A stretch of 64,000 bases of DNA from Pseudomonas peli. Lineage in GTDB: Bacteria > Pseudomonadota > Gammaproteobacteria > Pseudomonadales > Pseudomonadaceae. The stretch covers positions 1-64,000 of the forward strand of contig NZ_FMTL01000002.1 of NCBI RefSeq assembly GCF_900099645.1, read 5' to 3'. The notes below the pieces were generated by a model. The model made no database searches and had not been told where the DNA came from. It was given only the letters and a program-made list of their open reading frames with translations. Below are positions 26,596 through 37,216 of the stretch, piece after piece (position 1 is the stretch's first letter; each line of letters starts with the position of its first letter). A program made the position numbers and the translations under genes.

Positions 26596-27537
26596 TTAAC
26601 GGAACATCGCGCTGATCGATTCTTCATTGCTGATGCGGCGAACCGCTTCAGCGACTACCGGGGCGATGTCCAGCTGGCGAATACGCGAGCAGGATTGCGC
26701 AGCGGCGGACAGCGGAATGGTGTTAGTCACCACCAGCTCGTCGAGTACGGATTTTTCAATGTTTTCGATTGCGCGGCCAGACAGTACAGCGTGTGTGGCG
26801 TACGCGAAGACTTTCGAGGCGCCGTGTTCTTTCAGCGCTTTGGCGGCGTGGCACAGCGTGCCAGCGGTATCCACCATGTCGTCGACCAGGATGCAGGTAC
26901 GACCTTCAACATCACCGATGATGTGCATCACTTCGGAGTGGTTGGCTTTTTCGCGGCGCTTGTCGATGATCGCCAGGTCAACACCCAGGGACTTGGCAAC
27001 AGCGCGTGCACGCACTACGCCGCCGATGTCCGGGGAGACAATCATCAGGTTTTCAAAACGCTGGTCTTCGATGTCGTCCACCAGTACTGGGGAGCCGTAG
27101 ATGTTATCTACCGGAATATCGAAGAAACCCTGGATCTGATCAGCGTGCAGGTCGACGGTGAGAACCCGGTCGATCCCTACAACGGTGAGCATGTCAGCCA
27201 CAACTTTGGCGCTGATTGCCACGCGAGCGGAGCGCGGGCGGCGATCCTGGCGGGCATAGCCGAAGTAGGGGATAACTGCAGTAATTCGGGTCGCTGATGA
27301 GCGGCGGAAGGCATCGGCCATCACTACCAGTTCCATCAGGTTATCGTTGGTTGGCGCGCACGTCGGTTGAATCAGGAAGACGTCTTTACCGCGGACGTTT
27401 TCGTTGATTTCAATCATGATCTCGCCGTCGGAAAACTTACCGACAGAAGCATCACCTAGGGGAATGTGCAGCTGACGTACGATACGTCGCGCCAGATCGG
27501 GGTTAGCGTTCCCCGTAAAAACCATCATCTTGGACAC
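26596..27537 (-). CDS. prs: Ribose-phosphate pyrophosphokinase
   Basis: 313 residues from a GTG at 27537, giving [16 protein letters not shown] as in other pseudomonads; frames reaching further upstream run into the tRNA-Gln gene. The PRPP-binding loop [14 protein letters not shown] and the segment [18 protein letters not shown] are present. It makes PRPP from ribose 5-phosphate and ATP for nucleotide, His, Trp and NAD synthesis. It lies 45 bases after the tRNA-Gln pair. Confidence 0.95.
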   Translation of the reverse strand: MSKMMVFTGNANPDLARRIVRQLHIPLGDASVGKFSDGEIMIEINENVRGKDVFLIQPTCAPTNDNLMELVVMADAFRRSSATRITAVIPYFGYARQDRRPRSARVAISAKVVADMLTVVGIDRVLTVDLHADQIQGFFDIPVDNIYGSPVLVDDIEDQRFENLMIVSPDIGGVVRARAVAKSLGVDLAIIDKRREKANHSEVMHIIGDVEGRTCILVDDMVDTAGTLCHAAKALKEHGASKVFAYATHAVLSGRAIENIEKSVLDELVVTNTIPLSAAAQSCSRIRQLDIAPVVAEAVRRISNEESISAMFR

Positions 27538-27582
27538 GCGCAGTACCTGCCGGCTCGGGGTATACCTGGATGAGTACAGAAA

Positions 27583-27657
27583 TGGCAGGGGCGGCTGGAT
27601 TCGAACCAACGCATGCCAGGATCAAAACCTGGTGCCTTACCGCTTGGCGACGCCCCT
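27583..27657 (-). tRNA. tRNA-Gln (TTG), copy nearer prs
   Basis: 75 bases with encoded CCA. Acceptor AGGGGCG/CGCCCCT, D-arm GCCAAGCGGTAAGGC, anticodon stem-loop CCAGG-TTTTGAT-CCTGG and T-loop GTTCGAAT. The anticodon TTG reads CAA/CAG. Its sequence is identical to the second copy. Confidence 0.96.
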
Positions 27658-27709
27658 GTATCCTGTGTAACCGAATGCTTTGAGTTGTGTATCCGCTCCA
27701 GGGCGGAAA

Positions 27710-27784
27710 TGGCAGGGGCGGCTGGATTCGAACCAACGCATGCCAGGATCAAAACCTGGTGCCTTACCGCTTGGCGACGCCCCT
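27710..27784 (-). tRNA. tRNA-Gln (TTG), copy nearer ispE
   Basis: 75 bases including CCA, identical in sequence to the other copy and separated from it by 52 bases. On the minus strand it is transcribed first. The two genes form a tandem between ispE and prs. Confidence 0.96.
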
Positions 27785-27802
27785 ATTACCGTACAACTCT
27801 GT

Positions 27803-27822
27803 GCTCTTAAATTACTAAGAGC
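27803..27822 (-). other. Stem-loop between ispE and tRNA-Gln
   Basis: GCTCTTA/TAAGAGC with a six-base AT-rich loop, in the 44-base gap after ispE. It has no T-tract, so it may be a processing stem ahead of the tRNAs rather than a terminator. Confidence 0.4.
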
Positions 27823-27828
27823 GAACAT

Positions 27829-28704
27829 TCACTTCCTGACCAATGTTTCGAGCTTGCGGTGCAACATCGAAATGTTACGGCCTTTGGCAATAAAACTTGG
27901 CAATGTGGCTGGAAGTTGGCGGGCGACTTTATCAGCATCGTCCTGGTTTGGGAAGCTCCCAAACACACAAGCTCCAGTACCGGTTAATCTAGTTGGAACA
28001 AATTTGTTCAACAAGATCAGAGCGTTACGAACTTCTGAATAACGCTTCGTGACCACCGGCTGGCAGTCATTACGACCACCCCCCTCAAGAAGGCTGCGAA
28101 CTTTAATGGGCGGCGTATCCCGTGTCAACTCAGGGTCGGAGAAAATTTCCGCTGTGCTGACAAGTACTTGCGGAATGGCGACAAGAAACCAGGGTTCGCT
28201 CAGGGTCACCGGTTGCAGCTTTTCACCGACGCCTTCGGCAAATGCCGCGTGACCGCGCACGAATACCGGTACGTCGGCGCCCAGGCTGAGGCCCAGGGAA
28301 GCCAGTTGGTCTTCGCTGTAGTTCAGCTGCCACAGATGGTTGAGGCCGAGTAGGGTAGTCGCGGCATCCGAGCTACCGCCGCCAATGCCGCCGCCCATGG
28401 GCAGGCGCTTGTCCAGCCAGATGTCGGCACCCAGTGTGCAGTTTGCGTGCTGTTGCAGTAGGCGCGCGGCACGAACGATCAGGTTGCTGTCGTGGGGTAC
28501 GCCGTCGATGGTCGTATGTAGGTGAATTTCACCGTCGCGGCGCAGGGCAAAGCCCAGCTCGTCACCGAAGTCGAGAAACTGAAATAGGGTTTGCAGCTCG
28601 TGATAGCCGTCGGCGCGGCGACCGAGGATATGCAGCATCAGGTTGAGCTTGGCCGGTGCCGGCAGAATCAGTTCGGCAGCGGCGGGTATGGCCGGTGTGG
28701 TCAT
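27829..28704 (-). CDS. ispE: 4-diphosphocytidyl-2-C-methyl-D-erythritol kinase
   Basis: 291 residues, a GHMP kinase. [22 protein letters not shown] is cut by the family's substrate site, and the glycine-rich ATP loop is [14 protein letters not shown]. It phosphorylates CDP-methylerythritol in the non-mevalonate isoprenoid pathway. Its ATG overlaps the lolB stop (ATGA), making a TPR lipoprotein-lolB-ispE operon. Confidence 0.95.
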   Translation of the reverse strand: MTTPAIPAAAELILPAPAKLNLMLHILGRRADGYHELQTLFQFLDFGDELGFALRRDGEIHLHTTIDGVPHDSNLIVRAARLLQQHANCTLGADIWLDKRLPMGGGIGGGSSDAATTLLGLNHLWQLNYSEDQLASLGLSLGADVPVFVRGHAAFAEGVGEKLQPVTLSEPWFLVAIPQVLVSTAEIFSDPELTRDTPPIKVRSLLEGGGRNDCQPVVTKRYSEVRNALILLNKFVPTRLTGTGACVFGSFPNQDDADKVARQLPATLPSFIAKGRNISMLHRKLETLVRK

Positions 28705-29318
28705 TGGCCGAGCTGGCGCGGTTGCCAGTCCTTGATTACCAGGGTGACTTGCAGGTCAAAGCCGCTGAGCTTGATGCGCTCCGGCAGCCAGAAACCATTC
28801 TGCTCGGCATAGCTGAGGTACTCGACATGCCAGCCATCTTGGCTCAACTGCGCCAAGTGGCTTTGGCTGTCGAGGTTCAGGCGGCTTTTGCTGTCTGGCG
28901 AAGGCAGGCCGCGAATCCACCAGAACAGGTGTGAAACGGGCAGGTTCAGGCCCAGTTGGTCGCGCAGCAGTTGTTCTGGTGATTCAGCCTGGTAGCGGCC
29001 CTGGTTGGCCACTTCCAGTTGAATGGCGCCTGGGCGCCCGGTCAGGCGAGCGGCGCCGCGACCCAATGGGCCGGACAGGCGGATGTCGTAATAGTCCTGG
29101 CGTTGTAGCCAGAAAAGAGTGCCGCTGCCGGAGTCTTTCGGTGCACGGATACCGACTTTGCCATTGATCTGCCAGGCATCCAGGCCGCTGATCTGTTGCT
29201 TGTGCGCTTGCCAGCTTTGCGCGTTGCCCTGGCCTTCAAGGGCTTCGCGGGAGGTCAGGCCGGCGCAGCCTGCCAGTAATGTAATCAGGCTGAAAACTAT
29301 CAGGTGGCGCGCAAGCAT
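28701..29318 (-). CDS. lolB: Outer-membrane lipoprotein LolB
   Basis: 205 residues. Lipobox LLAGC with the acylated cysteine at C18. The body ([24 protein letters not shown]) fits LolB, which accepts lipoproteins from LolA and inserts them into the outer membrane. The ATG at 29318 overlaps the upstream TPR gene's stop (ATGA); the TTG one codon earlier is not needed. Confidence 0.93.
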   Translation of the reverse strand: MLARHLIVFSLITLLAGCAGLTSREALEGQGNAQSWQAHKQQISGLDAWQINGKVGIRAPKDSGSGTLFWLQRQDYYDIRLSGPLGRGAARLTGRPGAIQLEVANQGRYQAESPEQLLRDQLGLNLPVSHLFWWIRGLPSPDSKSRLNLDSQSHLAQLSQDGWHVEYLSYAEQNGFWLPERIKLSGFDLQVTLVIKDWQPRQLGQ

Positions 29319-31048
29319 CAAAGCGTCTCTGCTCCGGTCAGGCGCAGCAGGGTGCTGCGCAGGATTGGGCTGTCGGGTTGTTGTTTCAGGGCTTCACGCC
29401 AGAGTTTGCGCGCTTCTTTCTGTTTCCCTTGTGCCCACAGTACTTCACCCAGGTGGGCGGCGACTTCGTGGTCGGGAAATTCCTGCAGAGCTCTGCGCAG
29501 TAGGCGTTCAGCTTCATCCAAATTGCCCAGGCGGTAATTCACCCAGCCGAGGCTGTCGAGTACTGCAGGGTCTTCAGGGTTGAGTTGGTGCGCCTGCTCG
29601 ATCAACTGTTTGGCTTCGGCGTAGCGCGTGGTGCGGTCGGCCAGGGTGTAGCCCAGTGCATTGAGTGCCATGGCGTTGTCTGGTTCGCGCTCGAGTATAA
29701 AGCGCAGATCACGCTCCAGCAGGGCGAGGTCATCGCGCTTTTCCGCGAGCATGGCGCGGGTGTAGAGCAGGTTGAGGTCTTCGGGGAACTGTTCCAATGC
29801 TTGTTGGATCAGCTGCCAGGCGCGTTCGGTGTCCTGCTGCTTGGACCAGGCTTCGGCTTCGATCAGGTACAGCTGGATGGCATAGTCAGGCTGGCTTTCG
29901 CGAGCTTGACGCAGGCGCTCGGCGGCCTCTTCAGCACGCTGTGCCTTGAACAGCAGTTCGCTTTGCCGGGCTTGGGCCGGCAGGTAATCGTTGCCGGGGC
30001 CGACCAGGGCGTACTCGATCAATGCGCTGGCGGTATCACCGAGTTCTTCATAGGCGCGGGCCAGGTTGTAATGCGCGGCTTCACTGTGGCTGCCGCGTTC
30101 GACCAGTTCTTCGAGGTAGACGATGGCCTCTTTCCAGGCTTTGGCTTCCAGGCAGACCAGTGCTAGCGAAAAGCGCAGGTCATCATCATCAGGGTTCTGT
30201 TGCAGCAGTGAGGCAAACTCGCCTTTGGCTTCGTCCAGGCGGTCTTCGGCCACCAGCAGACGTGCATAGGTGAGGCGCAGGCGCTTGTCGTCTGGGTATT
30301 GCTCGATGCCTTTTTCCAGCAGCGGCAGGGCTTCATCGTTGCGCTCAAGGCTTTGCAGCAGGCGGGCATGCAACAGGATTGAGGCAATGGGGCGGTCTTT
30401 GCTGGGTTGCTGCTCCAGTAGCTCCAGGGCCTCCAGCGGTTGGCCATTCTGTTGCAGCAGCAGGGCTTTGCCAAATTGCAGCTGGCTGTTGTCCGGGTAC
30501 TTTGCCTGCAGGCGGTTGAAGCTTTGTAGCAGGCCGGCACGGGTGTCCGGGTCAGTTTCAGCTGCGGACAGGGCAAGGAAATCGAAGTGCGTATCACCCT
30601 GACGCTGCAGCACCTGCTCCATAAAGGTCATGGATTCGTCGTAGCGGCCGGCACGCGCCAGCTGCACGGCGGCGGCCCGCTGCGCATCGATATTCTCGGG
30701 TGCGGTCTTGGCCCACAGCAGGCTGGTTTCCAGCGCGGGCTGCTCGGCCCCCAGGTACTCGGCTATGCGAAAGCCGCGCTCAGCGACGCCAGCATCCTGG
30801 GTGGCATTGGCCTGCTCTACATAGTTTTCCAGGGCAATGTCGAAGCGGTTGCGCTGACCTGCCAGTTCCGCGACCAGCAGCGACAGCAGGGTTTCCTGGC
30901 TGAAGTTGCGGTAAACCTGCGGTTGCGTTTCGGGGGCGACAACAGCCGGATCTTCCACCGGTGGCGTGCCATCCGGGGCAGAGGGAGCAAAGGTCTGACA
31001 GCCACTTAAAAATGCAGCGGCAGTCAGCAACGCGAAGGATCTATTCAT
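29318..31048 (-). CDS. TPR-repeat lipoprotein
   Basis: 576 residues from the ATG at 31048, which gives a lipoprotein signal ([17 protein letters not shown], cysteine 17). The body is almost entirely tetratricopeptide repeats (many A-L-x-x-G/A-Y patterns; for example [15 protein letters not shown] and [14 protein letters not shown]). It is probably outer-membrane attached and acts in protein-protein assembly. It is conserved before lolB in pseudomonads. The open frame continues upstream to 31120, but without a signal peptide in the right place. No good ribosome site is visible. Confidence 0.85.
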   Translation of the reverse strand: MNRSFALLTAAAFLSGCQTFAPSAPDGTPPVEDPAVVAPETQPQVYRNFSQETLLSLLVAELAGQRNRFDIALENYVEQANATQDAGVAERGFRIAEYLGAEQPALETSLLWAKTAPENIDAQRAAAVQLARAGRYDESMTFMEQVLQRQGDTHFDFLALSAAETDPDTRAGLLQSFNRLQAKYPDNSQLQFGKALLLQQNGQPLEALELLEQQPSKDRPIASILLHARLLQSLERNDEALPLLEKGIEQYPDDKRLRLTYARLLVAEDRLDEAKGEFASLLQQNPDDDDLRFSLALVCLEAKAWKEAIVYLEELVERGSHSEAAHYNLARAYEELGDTASALIEYALVGPGNDYLPAQARQSELLFKAQRAEEAAERLRQARESQPDYAIQLYLIEAEAWSKQQDTERAWQLIQQALEQFPEDLNLLYTRAMLAEKRDDLALLERDLRFILEREPDNAMALNALGYTLADRTTRYAEAKQLIEQAHQLNPEDPAVLDSLGWVNYRLGNLDEAERLLRRALQEFPDHEVAAHLGEVLWAQGKQKEARKLWREALKQQPDSPILRSTLLRLTGAETL

Positions 31049-31231
31049 AGGAAGAGTATGTGGCCAACCTGCGGTTTGGGCATCATGACACAAGCGCTGG
31101 GGCAAGCCCATGGGCTGCAATGATGCGGATTAAGAGATAAACCTGGCTATTGGGACAATCGGCCGCAGTGGTTGTTCTCGCTTTGCCGAAGTAGGACAAT
31201 TGCCGGCTTACACTCCCTGTCAGCGACGTGC
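31049..31231. other. Divergent intergenic region, TPR lipoprotein / hemA
   Basis: 183 bases between two divergent genes, so it should carry both promoters. I see no clear consensus promoter pair or operator. Confidence 0.5.
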
Positions 31232-32527
31232 ATGGCCTTTATTGCCCTCGGTATCAACCACAAAACCGCCTCGGTGGACGTCCGCGAACGCGTGGCTTTC
31301 ACTCCTGAGCAGTTGGTTGAGGCGTTGCAGCAGCTCTGTCAGCGCACCAGCAGCCGGGAGGCGGCGATTCTTTCGACCTGCAATCGCAGTGAGCTGTATC
31401 TCGAGCAGGATGAGCTGAGCGCTGACGAAGTGCTGGCCTGGTTGGCCAACTACCATCGTTTGAGCCTCGAAGAACTGCGTGCCTGCGCCTATATCCATGC
31501 CGATGATGAAGCCGTGCGTCATATGATGCGCGTGGCCTCGGGGCTGGACTCCATGGTGCTTGGCGAACCGCAGATTCTCGGCCAGATGAAGTCGGCATTT
31601 GCCGTGGCCCGTGAAGCCGGCACCCTCGGCCCGCTGCTGGGTCGCTTGTTTCAGGCCACCTTCAGCACCGCCAAGACCGTACGCACCGACACGGCGATCG
31701 GCGAAAACCCGGTATCCGTGGCCTTTGCCGCGGTCAGCCTGGCCAAGCAGATTTTCGCTGACCTGCACCGCAGTCAGGCGCTGCTGATCGGCGCCGGTGA
31801 AACCATCAGCCTGGTTGCCCGCCATCTGCACGATCAGGGCATCAAGCGCATCGTCGTCGCTAACCGTACCCTTGAGCGCGCCAGCAGCCTAGCCGAACAA
31901 TTTGGCGCGCATGCCGTGCTGCTTTCGGAAATCCCTGATGAACTGGTCAACAGCGATATCGTGATCAGTTCCACTGCCAGCCAGCTGCCGATTCTCGGCA
32001 AGGGCGCGGTCGAGCGCGCGCTGAAGCAGCGCAAGCACAAGCCGATCTTTATGGTCGACATCGCCGTACCGCGCGATATCGAGCCGGAAGTCGGCGAATT
32101 GGACGACGTTTACCTCTACACCGTCGATGACCTGCATGAGGTGATCGCGGAAAACCTCAAAAGCCGCCAGGGCGCGGCCCAGGCCGCCGAAGAGCTGGTC
32201 AGTGTCGGCGCCCGCGACTTCATGCAGCGCCTGCGCGAGCTGGCTGCAGTGGATGTGCTCAAAGCCTATCGTCAGCAGGCCGAGCGCCTGCGCGACGAGG
32301 AGCTGAACAAGGCCCTGCGTCTGCTCAACAATGGCAGTTCTGCCGAGGATGTATTGGCGCTGCTGGCCCGCGGCCTCACCAACAAGCTGCTGCATGCGCC
32401 CAGCGTGCAGCTGAAAAAATTCTCTGCTGACGGCCGCGTCGATGCGCTGGGCGTGGCCCAAGAACTGTTTGCCCTCGACGAGGGCGCGCCGCCTGCTTCT
32501 ACCCATAGCAGTTCGGCTAATAAATAA
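31232..32527 (+). CDS. hemA: Glutamyl-tRNA reductase
   Basis: 431 residues starting [23 protein letters not shown]. The catalytic cysteine is C50 in STCNRSELY. The NADPH Rossmann domain starts near [11 protein letters not shown], and the C-terminal dimerisation helix is present. It makes glutamate-1-semialdehyde, the first committed step to heme. The ATG at 31232 was chosen from family N-termini; the frame is open further upstream. prfA follows after nine bases. Confidence 0.96.
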   Translation: MAFIALGINHKTASVDVRERVAFTPEQLVEALQQLCQRTSSREAAILSTCNRSELYLEQDELSADEVLAWLANYHRLSLEELRACAYIHADDEAVRHMMRVASGLDSMVLGEPQILGQMKSAFAVAREAGTLGPLLGRLFQATFSTAKTVRTDTAIGENPVSVAFAAVSLAKQIFADLHRSQALLIGAGETISLVARHLHDQGIKRIVVANRTLERASSLAEQFGAHAVLLSEIPDELVNSDIVISSTASQLPILGKGAVERALKQRKHKPIFMVDIAVPRDIEPEVGELDDVYLYTVDDLHEVIAENLKSRQGAAQAAEELVSVGARDFMQRLRELAAVDVLKAYRQQAERLRDEELNKALRLLNNGSSAEDVLALLARGLTNKLLHAPSVQLKKFSADGRVDALGVAQELFALDEGAPPASTHSSSANK

Positions 32528-32536
32528 AGGTCTGCA

Positions 32537-33619
32537 ATGAAAGCGTCACTGATCAATAAACTCGACCTGTTGCAGGATCGTTTCGAAGAGCTGACCGCGT
32601 TGCTCGGCGATGCCGAAGTGATTAGCAACCAGCCGCAGTTTCGCGCCTATTCCAAGGAATACGCCGAACTTGAGCCGGTGTACCAAGCGTTCAGTGCATT
32701 CCGTAAAGTCCAGTCCGACCTTGAAGGCGCCCAGGCGCTGCTCAAAGATAGCGATCCTGACATGCGTGAAATGGCCGAAGAGGAAGTCGCCGAGGCCAAG
32801 GAGCAGCTGATCGAGCTGGAGGCCATGCTGCAGCGCATGCTGCTGCCAAAGGACCCCAACGACGGCCGTAACGTGTTCCTTGAAGTACGCGCCGGCACTG
32901 GTGGCGACGAGGCGGCGATCTTCTCCGGTGATTTGTTCCGTATGTACTCGCGTTATGCCGAGAAGCAGGGCTGGCGTGTGGAAGTGCTGTCGGCCAGCGA
33001 AGGCGAGCATGGCGGCTACAAAGAGGTCATTGCCCGGGTCGAGGGCGACAACGTTTACGGCAAACTCAAATTCGAGTCCGGTGCGCACCGCGTGCAGCGC
33101 GTGCCGGAAACTGAATCCCAGGGTCGCATCCACACCTCGGCGTGCACCGTCGCCGTGCTGCCCGAGCCGGATGAGCAGATGGCCATCGACATCAACCCAG
33201 CCGATCTGCGTGTGGACACCTACCGCAGCTCCGGTGCCGGCGGCCAGCACGTTAACACCACCGACTCGGCGATCCGCATCACCCACATTCCCACCGGCAC
33301 CGTGGTGGAATGTCAGGAAGAGCGCTCGCAGCACAAGAACCGCGCCAAGGCCATGGCCTGGCTTGCGGCCAAGTTGAAGGACCAGCAGGAAGCCGCCGCG
33401 CACAAGGAAATTTCCGACTCGCGCAAATTGCTGGTGGGCTCAGGTGACCGCTCCGAGCGCATTCGCACCTATAACTTCCCGCAAGGTCGGGTCACAGATC
33501 ACCGTATCAACCTGACCCTGTATTCGCTCAACGAAGTGATTGCCGGCGGCGTCGAGGCGATTATCGAGCCGCTGCTGGTCGAATATCAGGCCGATCAGCT
33601 GGCCGCGCTGGGCGATTGA
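32537..33619 (+). CDS. prfA: Peptide chain release factor 1
   Basis: 360 residues. The stop-codon-reading tripeptide is P190-E-T192 ([10 protein letters not shown]), and the peptidyl-release GGQ motif is at 235-237 ([10 protein letters not shown]). It recognises UAA and UAG. It lies between hemA and its own methylase prmC, the standard gammaproteobacterial order. Confidence 0.97.
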   Translation: MKASLINKLDLLQDRFEELTALLGDAEVISNQPQFRAYSKEYAELEPVYQAFSAFRKVQSDLEGAQALLKDSDPDMREMAEEEVAEAKEQLIELEAMLQRMLLPKDPNDGRNVFLEVRAGTGGDEAAIFSGDLFRMYSRYAEKQGWRVEVLSASEGEHGGYKEVIARVEGDNVYGKLKFESGAHRVQRVPETESQGRIHTSACTVAVLPEPDEQMAIDINPADLRVDTYRSSGAGGQHVNTTDSAIRITHIPTGTVVECQEERSQHKNRAKAMAWLAAKLKDQQEAAAHKEISDSRKLLVGSGDRSERIRTYNFPQGRVTDHRINLTLYSLNEVIAGGVEAIIEPLLVEYQADQLAALGD

Positions 33620-33636
33620 TGCGGGTTTGAGCATGC

Positions 33637-33660
33637 CCCGGAGTGCATCCGGGCTACGGA
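33637..33660. repeat. REP-like CCCGGATGCA intergenic element
   Basis: CCCCGGAGTGCATCCGGGCTACG lies in the 51-base prfA-prmC gap. It has the form of the 'CGTAGCCCGGATGCA' repeat that I recall as dispersed between genes in several Pseudomonas species. CCCGGA/TCCGGG forms a short hairpin. Confidence 0.55.
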
Positions 33661-33670
33661 AATAAAGCCC

Positions 33671-34504
33671 ATGGCCACTATCGAATCCCTGCTCAACCAC
33701 GCCGAACTACCCGACTCGCCGACCCCGCGGCTGGACGCCGAGCTATTGCTCGCCCACGCCCTAGGTAAGTCGCGCAGCTATCTGCATACCTGGCCGGAGC
33801 GCGAACTTGAGGCCGAGCAGCTTGAGCGTTATCAGGCCGCAATCGTTCGGCGTCAGGCCGGCGAGCCGGTGGCCTATATCCTCGGTCAGCAAGGTTTCTG
33901 GAGCCTGGATCTGGAAGTTGCCTCACATACCCTGATTCCGCGGCCGGATACCGAACTGTTGGTGGAAACCGTGCTCGCGCTGCTGCCAGCCACGCCTGCT
34001 GCGCTGCTTGATCTCGGCACCGGCACCGGTGCGATTGCTCTGGCCTTGGCCAGCGAGCGCCCGGCCTGGCGACTAACCGGGGTTGATCGCGTGGCGGAGG
34101 CGGTGGCCCTGGCCGAACGCAACCGCGCGCGGCTCAGCCTGAACAATGCCAGCTTTATTGCAAGCCACTGGTTTAGCGCCCTTGCTGGCCAGCGTTATCA
34201 GCTGATTGTCAGCAACCCGCCGTATATCGCCGCCGATGATCGCCACCTGGCCGAAGGCGATGTGCGCTTCGAGCCGAGCAGCGCGCTGGTAGCCGGTGCG
34301 GATGGGCTGGACGATATCCGACTGATCATCCAGCAGGCTCCGAACTATCTTCAAGCGGGTGGCTGGTTGCTGCTGGAACATGGCTTCGATCAGGCGGCGG
34401 CAGTGCGCGAGCTGCTCAGCGCGCGCGGTTTTAGCGCGGTGGAAAGCCGGCGTGACCTGGGCGGCCATCAGCGCATCAGTCTGGGACGCTTCGATAATGA
34501 GTGA
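33671..34504 (+). CDS. prmC: Release factor glutamine methyltransferase
   Basis: 277 residues. The SAM-binding motif is LLDLGTGTGAIALALA and the glutamine-methylase motif NPPY is in LIVSNPPYIAADD. It methylates the GGQ glutamine of RF1 and RF2. It overlaps the downstream moeB-like gene by eight bases. Confidence 0.95.
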   Translation: MATIESLLNHAELPDSPTPRLDAELLLAHALGKSRSYLHTWPERELEAEQLERYQAAIVRRQAGEPVAYILGQQGFWSLDLEVASHTLIPRPDTELLVETVLALLPATPAALLDLGTGTGAIALALASERPAWRLTGVDRVAEAVALAERNRARLSLNNASFIASHWFSALAGQRYQLIVSNPPYIAADDRHLAEGDVRFEPSSALVAGADGLDDIRLIIQQAPNYLQAGGWLLLEHGFDQAAAVRELLSARGFSAVESRRDLGGHQRISLGRFDNE

Positions 34505-35282
34505 CGCCATGAGTGCGCAGGACATGCTGAATGACGAGGAACTGCTGCGCTATAGCCGGCAGATTCTACTGCAACAGATCGATATCGCCGGCCAGCTGCG
34601 CCTGAAAAACAGCCGTGCGCTGATTATCGGCCTCGGCGGCCTGGGTTCGCCGGTGGCGCTTTACCTGGCCGCCGCTGGGGTCGGTGAGTTGCATCTGGCG
34701 GACTTTGATACGGTCGACCTGACCAACCTGCAACGGCAGATCGTCCACGACACCGCCAGCATCGGCCTGAGCAAGGTCGACTCGGCGAGCAAGCGCCTGC
34801 TGGCGATCAACCCCCAGCTGCGCCTGCAAGCGCACCGCCAGGGCTTGGACAGCGACTCCCTTGCTACCGCAGTGGCGGCAGTCGATCTGGTGCTGGATTG
34901 CTCGGACAACTTCAGCACCCGCGAGGCGGTCAACGCCGCGTGTGTGGCGGCCAAGGTGCCGCTGGTCAGTGGTGCGGCGATCCGCCTGGAAGGCCAGCTG
35001 TCGGTATTCGACCCGCGCCGCGATGACAGCCCCTGCTACCACTGCATCTACGGTCACGGCAGCGAGGCCGAGCTGACCTGTAGCGAAGCCGGTGTGGTCG
35101 GCCCATTGGTTGGCCTGGTCGGTAGTTTGCAGGCGCTGGAAGCCTTGAAGCTGCTGGCGCAATTTGGCGAGCCGCTGGTAGGGCGTCTGCTGCTGATCGA
35201 TGCGCTTGGTAGCCGTTTCCGCGAGCTGCGGGTCAAACGCGATCCGGGCTGCAGCGTGTGTGGAGTGGCCAGCGGTGAGTAA
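34497..35282 (+). CDS. moeB: MoeB/ThiF-family adenylyltransferase (molybdopterin-synthase adenylyltransferase type)
   Basis: About 261 residues. It has the nucleotide loop [21 protein letters not shown], two zinc CxxC pairs (CYHC and CSVC) and the [13 protein letters not shown] segment typical of MoeB. It adenylates the C-terminal glycine of a MoaD- or ThiS-like sulfur carrier. The start is uncertain: ATGs at 34497, 34509 and 34524 are all possible, and the last gives [13 protein letters not shown]. It overlaps prmC and is overlapped by murI. Confidence 0.87.
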   Translation: MSDAMSAQDMLNDEELLRYSRQILLQQIDIAGQLRLKNSRALIIGLGGLGSPVALYLAAAGVGELHLADFDTVDLTNLQRQIVHDTASIGLSKVDSASKRLLAINPQLRLQAHRQGLDSDSLATAVAAVDLVLDCSDNFSTREAVNAACVAAKVPLVSGAAIRLEGQLSVFDPRRDDSPCYHCIYGHGSEAELTCSEAGVVGPLVGLVGSLQALEALKLLAQFGEPLVGRLLLIDALGSRFRELRVKRDPGCSVCGVASGE

Positions 35283-36072
35283 CGCGCCGATTGGTGTGTT
35301 CGACTCCGGCGTCGGCGGCTTGTCGGTGCTGGGCGAGATTCGCGCGTTGCTGCCGAATGAGTCGCTGCTCTATGTGGCCGACAGCGGCCATGTGCCCTAC
35401 GGCGAGAAGAGCCCGGAATTTATTCGCGAGCGCTGCCGGGTGCTGGCCGAGTTTCTGCTTGCCCAGGGCGCCAAGGCGCTGGTGCTGGCCTGCAACACCG
35501 CCACGGTGGCGGGAGTGGCCGAGTTGCGTGAGCTGTATCCGCAGCTGCCGTTGGTGGGCATGGAGCCGGCGGTCAAACCTGCAGCTGCCGCCACGCAGAG
35601 TGGCGTGGTCGGTGTGCTGGCCACCACAGGCACGCTAAAAAGCGCCAAGTTCGCCGCCTTGCTCGACCGTTTTGCCAGCGATGTGCGGGTGATTACCCAG
35701 CCTTGTCCGGGGTTGGTCGAGCGTATCGAGGCCGGCGAGCTGGATAGCCTTGCCACCCGCGAGCTGCTGCAGGGCTTTGTCGCACCGCTACTGGCCGAGG
35801 GCTGCGACACTCTGATTCTCGGCTGTACCCATTACCCCTTTATCAAACCGTTGCTGCGCAGTTTGGTGCCGGACTCGATCAGCCTGATCGACACGGGCGC
35901 GGCGGTGGCGCGGCAAGTCCAGCGCCTGCTGACCAGCCATGATCTGCTCGCCAGCGGTCCGGCTCTGCCAGCACAGTTCTGGTCGAGTGGTGATCCCGCA
36001 GCCATGCAGCGTGTGTTGCCTTTGCTGTGGGGCGAGGCGGCGCTAGTCAGTGGCCTGCCTGGCACGGTTTAG
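35275..36072 (+). CDS. murI: Glutamate racemase
   Basis: 265 residues from a GTG at 35275 that overlaps the moeB stop; GGAG lies nine bases upstream. The catalytic cysteines are C73 (ACNTATVAG) and C184 (GCTHYPF), and the opening [13 protein letters not shown] is canonical. It supplies D-glutamate for peptidoglycan. Confidence 0.95.
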   Translation: MSNAPIGVFDSGVGGLSVLGEIRALLPNESLLYVADSGHVPYGEKSPEFIRERCRVLAEFLLAQGAKALVLACNTATVAGVAELRELYPQLPLVGMEPAVKPAAAATQSGVVGVLATTGTLKSAKFAALLDRFASDVRVITQPCPGLVERIEAGELDSLATRELLQGFVAPLLAEGCDTLILGCTHYPFIKPLLRSLVPDSISLIDTGAAVARQVQRLLTSHDLLASGPALPAQFWSSGDPAAMQRVLPLLWGEAALVSGLPGTV

Positions 36073-36161
36073 CCATAAGTCGGCTTTCTCGGTAGCTAAA
36101 GATTTCTATACTCTCAAGCAGTGTCAGCAAGCTTCTACTTGGGCGGATAAGGATTATTACC

Positions 36162-36677
36162 ATGAGAAAAGTCATGACTCTGGCTGCGTTGGCAGTCTTG
36201 GCTTGGGGGCAAGTCAGTGCAGTGCAGGCGATGGATCTAAGCGTGGCGGTCGGCCAAACGGGCGACTCGACCATGACCTACCGCCTGGGCACCCAGTTCG
36301 ATTTCAACCAGAGCTGGTTTGTCAGTGATGTCGGTCACTTGACTGGCTATTGGGATGCTGCTTACACCTACTGGGACGGTGACGAAACCTCTAGCAACCA
36401 CAGCCTCTCGCTCAGCCCGGTGTTCGTCTACGAGTTTGCTGGCGAGCGCGTCAAACCCTATATCGAAGCCGGTATCGGCATTGCCGCTTTTAGCAGCACC
36501 GAGCTGGAAGACAACGACCTGGGCTCGTCTTTCCAGTTTGAAGACCGCATCGGTTTCGGCGTACGTTTCGCCGGGCAGGAAGTCGGCTTGCGCGCCCTGC
36601 ATTACTCCAACGCCGGGCTTAAACAACCTAACGACGGCGTTGAGAGTTATAGCCTGCATTACCGCATGAGTTTCTAG
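36162..36677 (+). CDS. pagL: Lipid A 3-O-deacylase PagL
   Basis: 171 residues: a signal peptide of about 23 residues and an eight-strand outer-membrane barrel pattern ending in aromatic Phe (HYRMSF). The catalytic triad His147-x-Ser149 and Glu161 keeps the His+2, Ser+12 spacing of P. aeruginosa PagL (HYSNAG...GVE). It removes the 3-O acyl chain of lipid A, altering immune detection and membrane properties. Placement next to murI matches P. aeruginosa. AAGGA precedes the ATG, and a strong terminator follows. Confidence 0.9.
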   Translation: MRKVMTLAALAVLAWGQVSAVQAMDLSVAVGQTGDSTMTYRLGTQFDFNQSWFVSDVGHLTGYWDAAYTYWDGDETSSNHSLSLSPVFVYEFAGERVKPYIEAGIGIAAFSSTELEDNDLGSSFQFEDRIGFGVRFAGQEVGLRALHYSNAGLKQPNDGVESYSLHYRMSF

Positions 36678-36691
36678 CGGTTTGAGCTGTT

Positions 36692-36720
36692 AAAAAGCCG
36701 GATTGTTATCCGGCTTTTTT
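36692..36720. terminator. pagL terminator
   Basis: AAAAAGCCGGA pairs with TCCGGCTTTTT around TTGTTA, with a T-run on the plus strand and an A-run upstream. It can terminate in both directions and lies 15 bases past the pagL stop. Confidence 0.9.
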
Positions 36721-36818
36721 CTGGCCTGCCGTCCATGGCGGTCACCCCTACGGAGTCATCGCTGTGCGACGTTAAAAACGTTCCTGGCGATATTGTGTGC
36801 CTGCAGTAAACCGCGCAC

Positions 36819-37130
36819 TCAGCGGTAGATGCTGCTCATGCCCTTGCGCTCGTCCAGGCATTCGGGGGAGGCGGTTTCGAATTCGCGGCAGATCAGTGGG
36901 CGCACTTCGTAAATGGTGCAACGCATGGTGTCGCGGTCCAGTGCGGCGCACCAGCCGTCGTCCAGGCGCAGCATGACTTCGCCGCCCCAATCATCGGTGT
37001 CGATATAGCGGGGCGGCACGCCAGTGTCGGTGATCAGCATGACTTCGAGCTGGCAGCAGCAGGCGGCGCAGTTGCTGCAGCTGACTGCGGGTTCGTCGGC
37101 GAGTTGGGTATGCGGGATGTGTTGACTCAT
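36819..37130 (-). CDS. YkgJ-family cysteine cluster protein
   Basis: 103 residues. The cysteine pattern SCSNCAACCCQ near the N-terminus with later Cys (WCAALDRDTMRC, PLICREFE, PEC) is that of the UPF0153/YkgJ zinc- or iron-chelating family. Its function is not established. It is 86 bases downstream of the photolyase operon and could be its last gene or independent. Confidence 0.85.
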   Translation of the reverse strand: MSQHIPHTQLADEPAVSCSNCAACCCQLEVMLITDTGVPPRYIDTDDWGGEVMLRLDDGWCAALDRDTMRCTIYEVRPLICREFETASPECLDERKGMSSIYR

Positions 37131-37216
37131 GCCGCGCAGTGTACGCCATCAGCATTACGCCGGCGCTTAAGGCCGACGTAGGGCGTTGTCCATCGGCGTT
37201 GTGTGGCGCTTGCCGG

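Noticed and set aside
27583..27784. Coding frames across the tRNA-Gln pair, including an N-terminal extension of prs
   Set aside because: They translate tRNA sequence; the prs start is the GTG at 27537.
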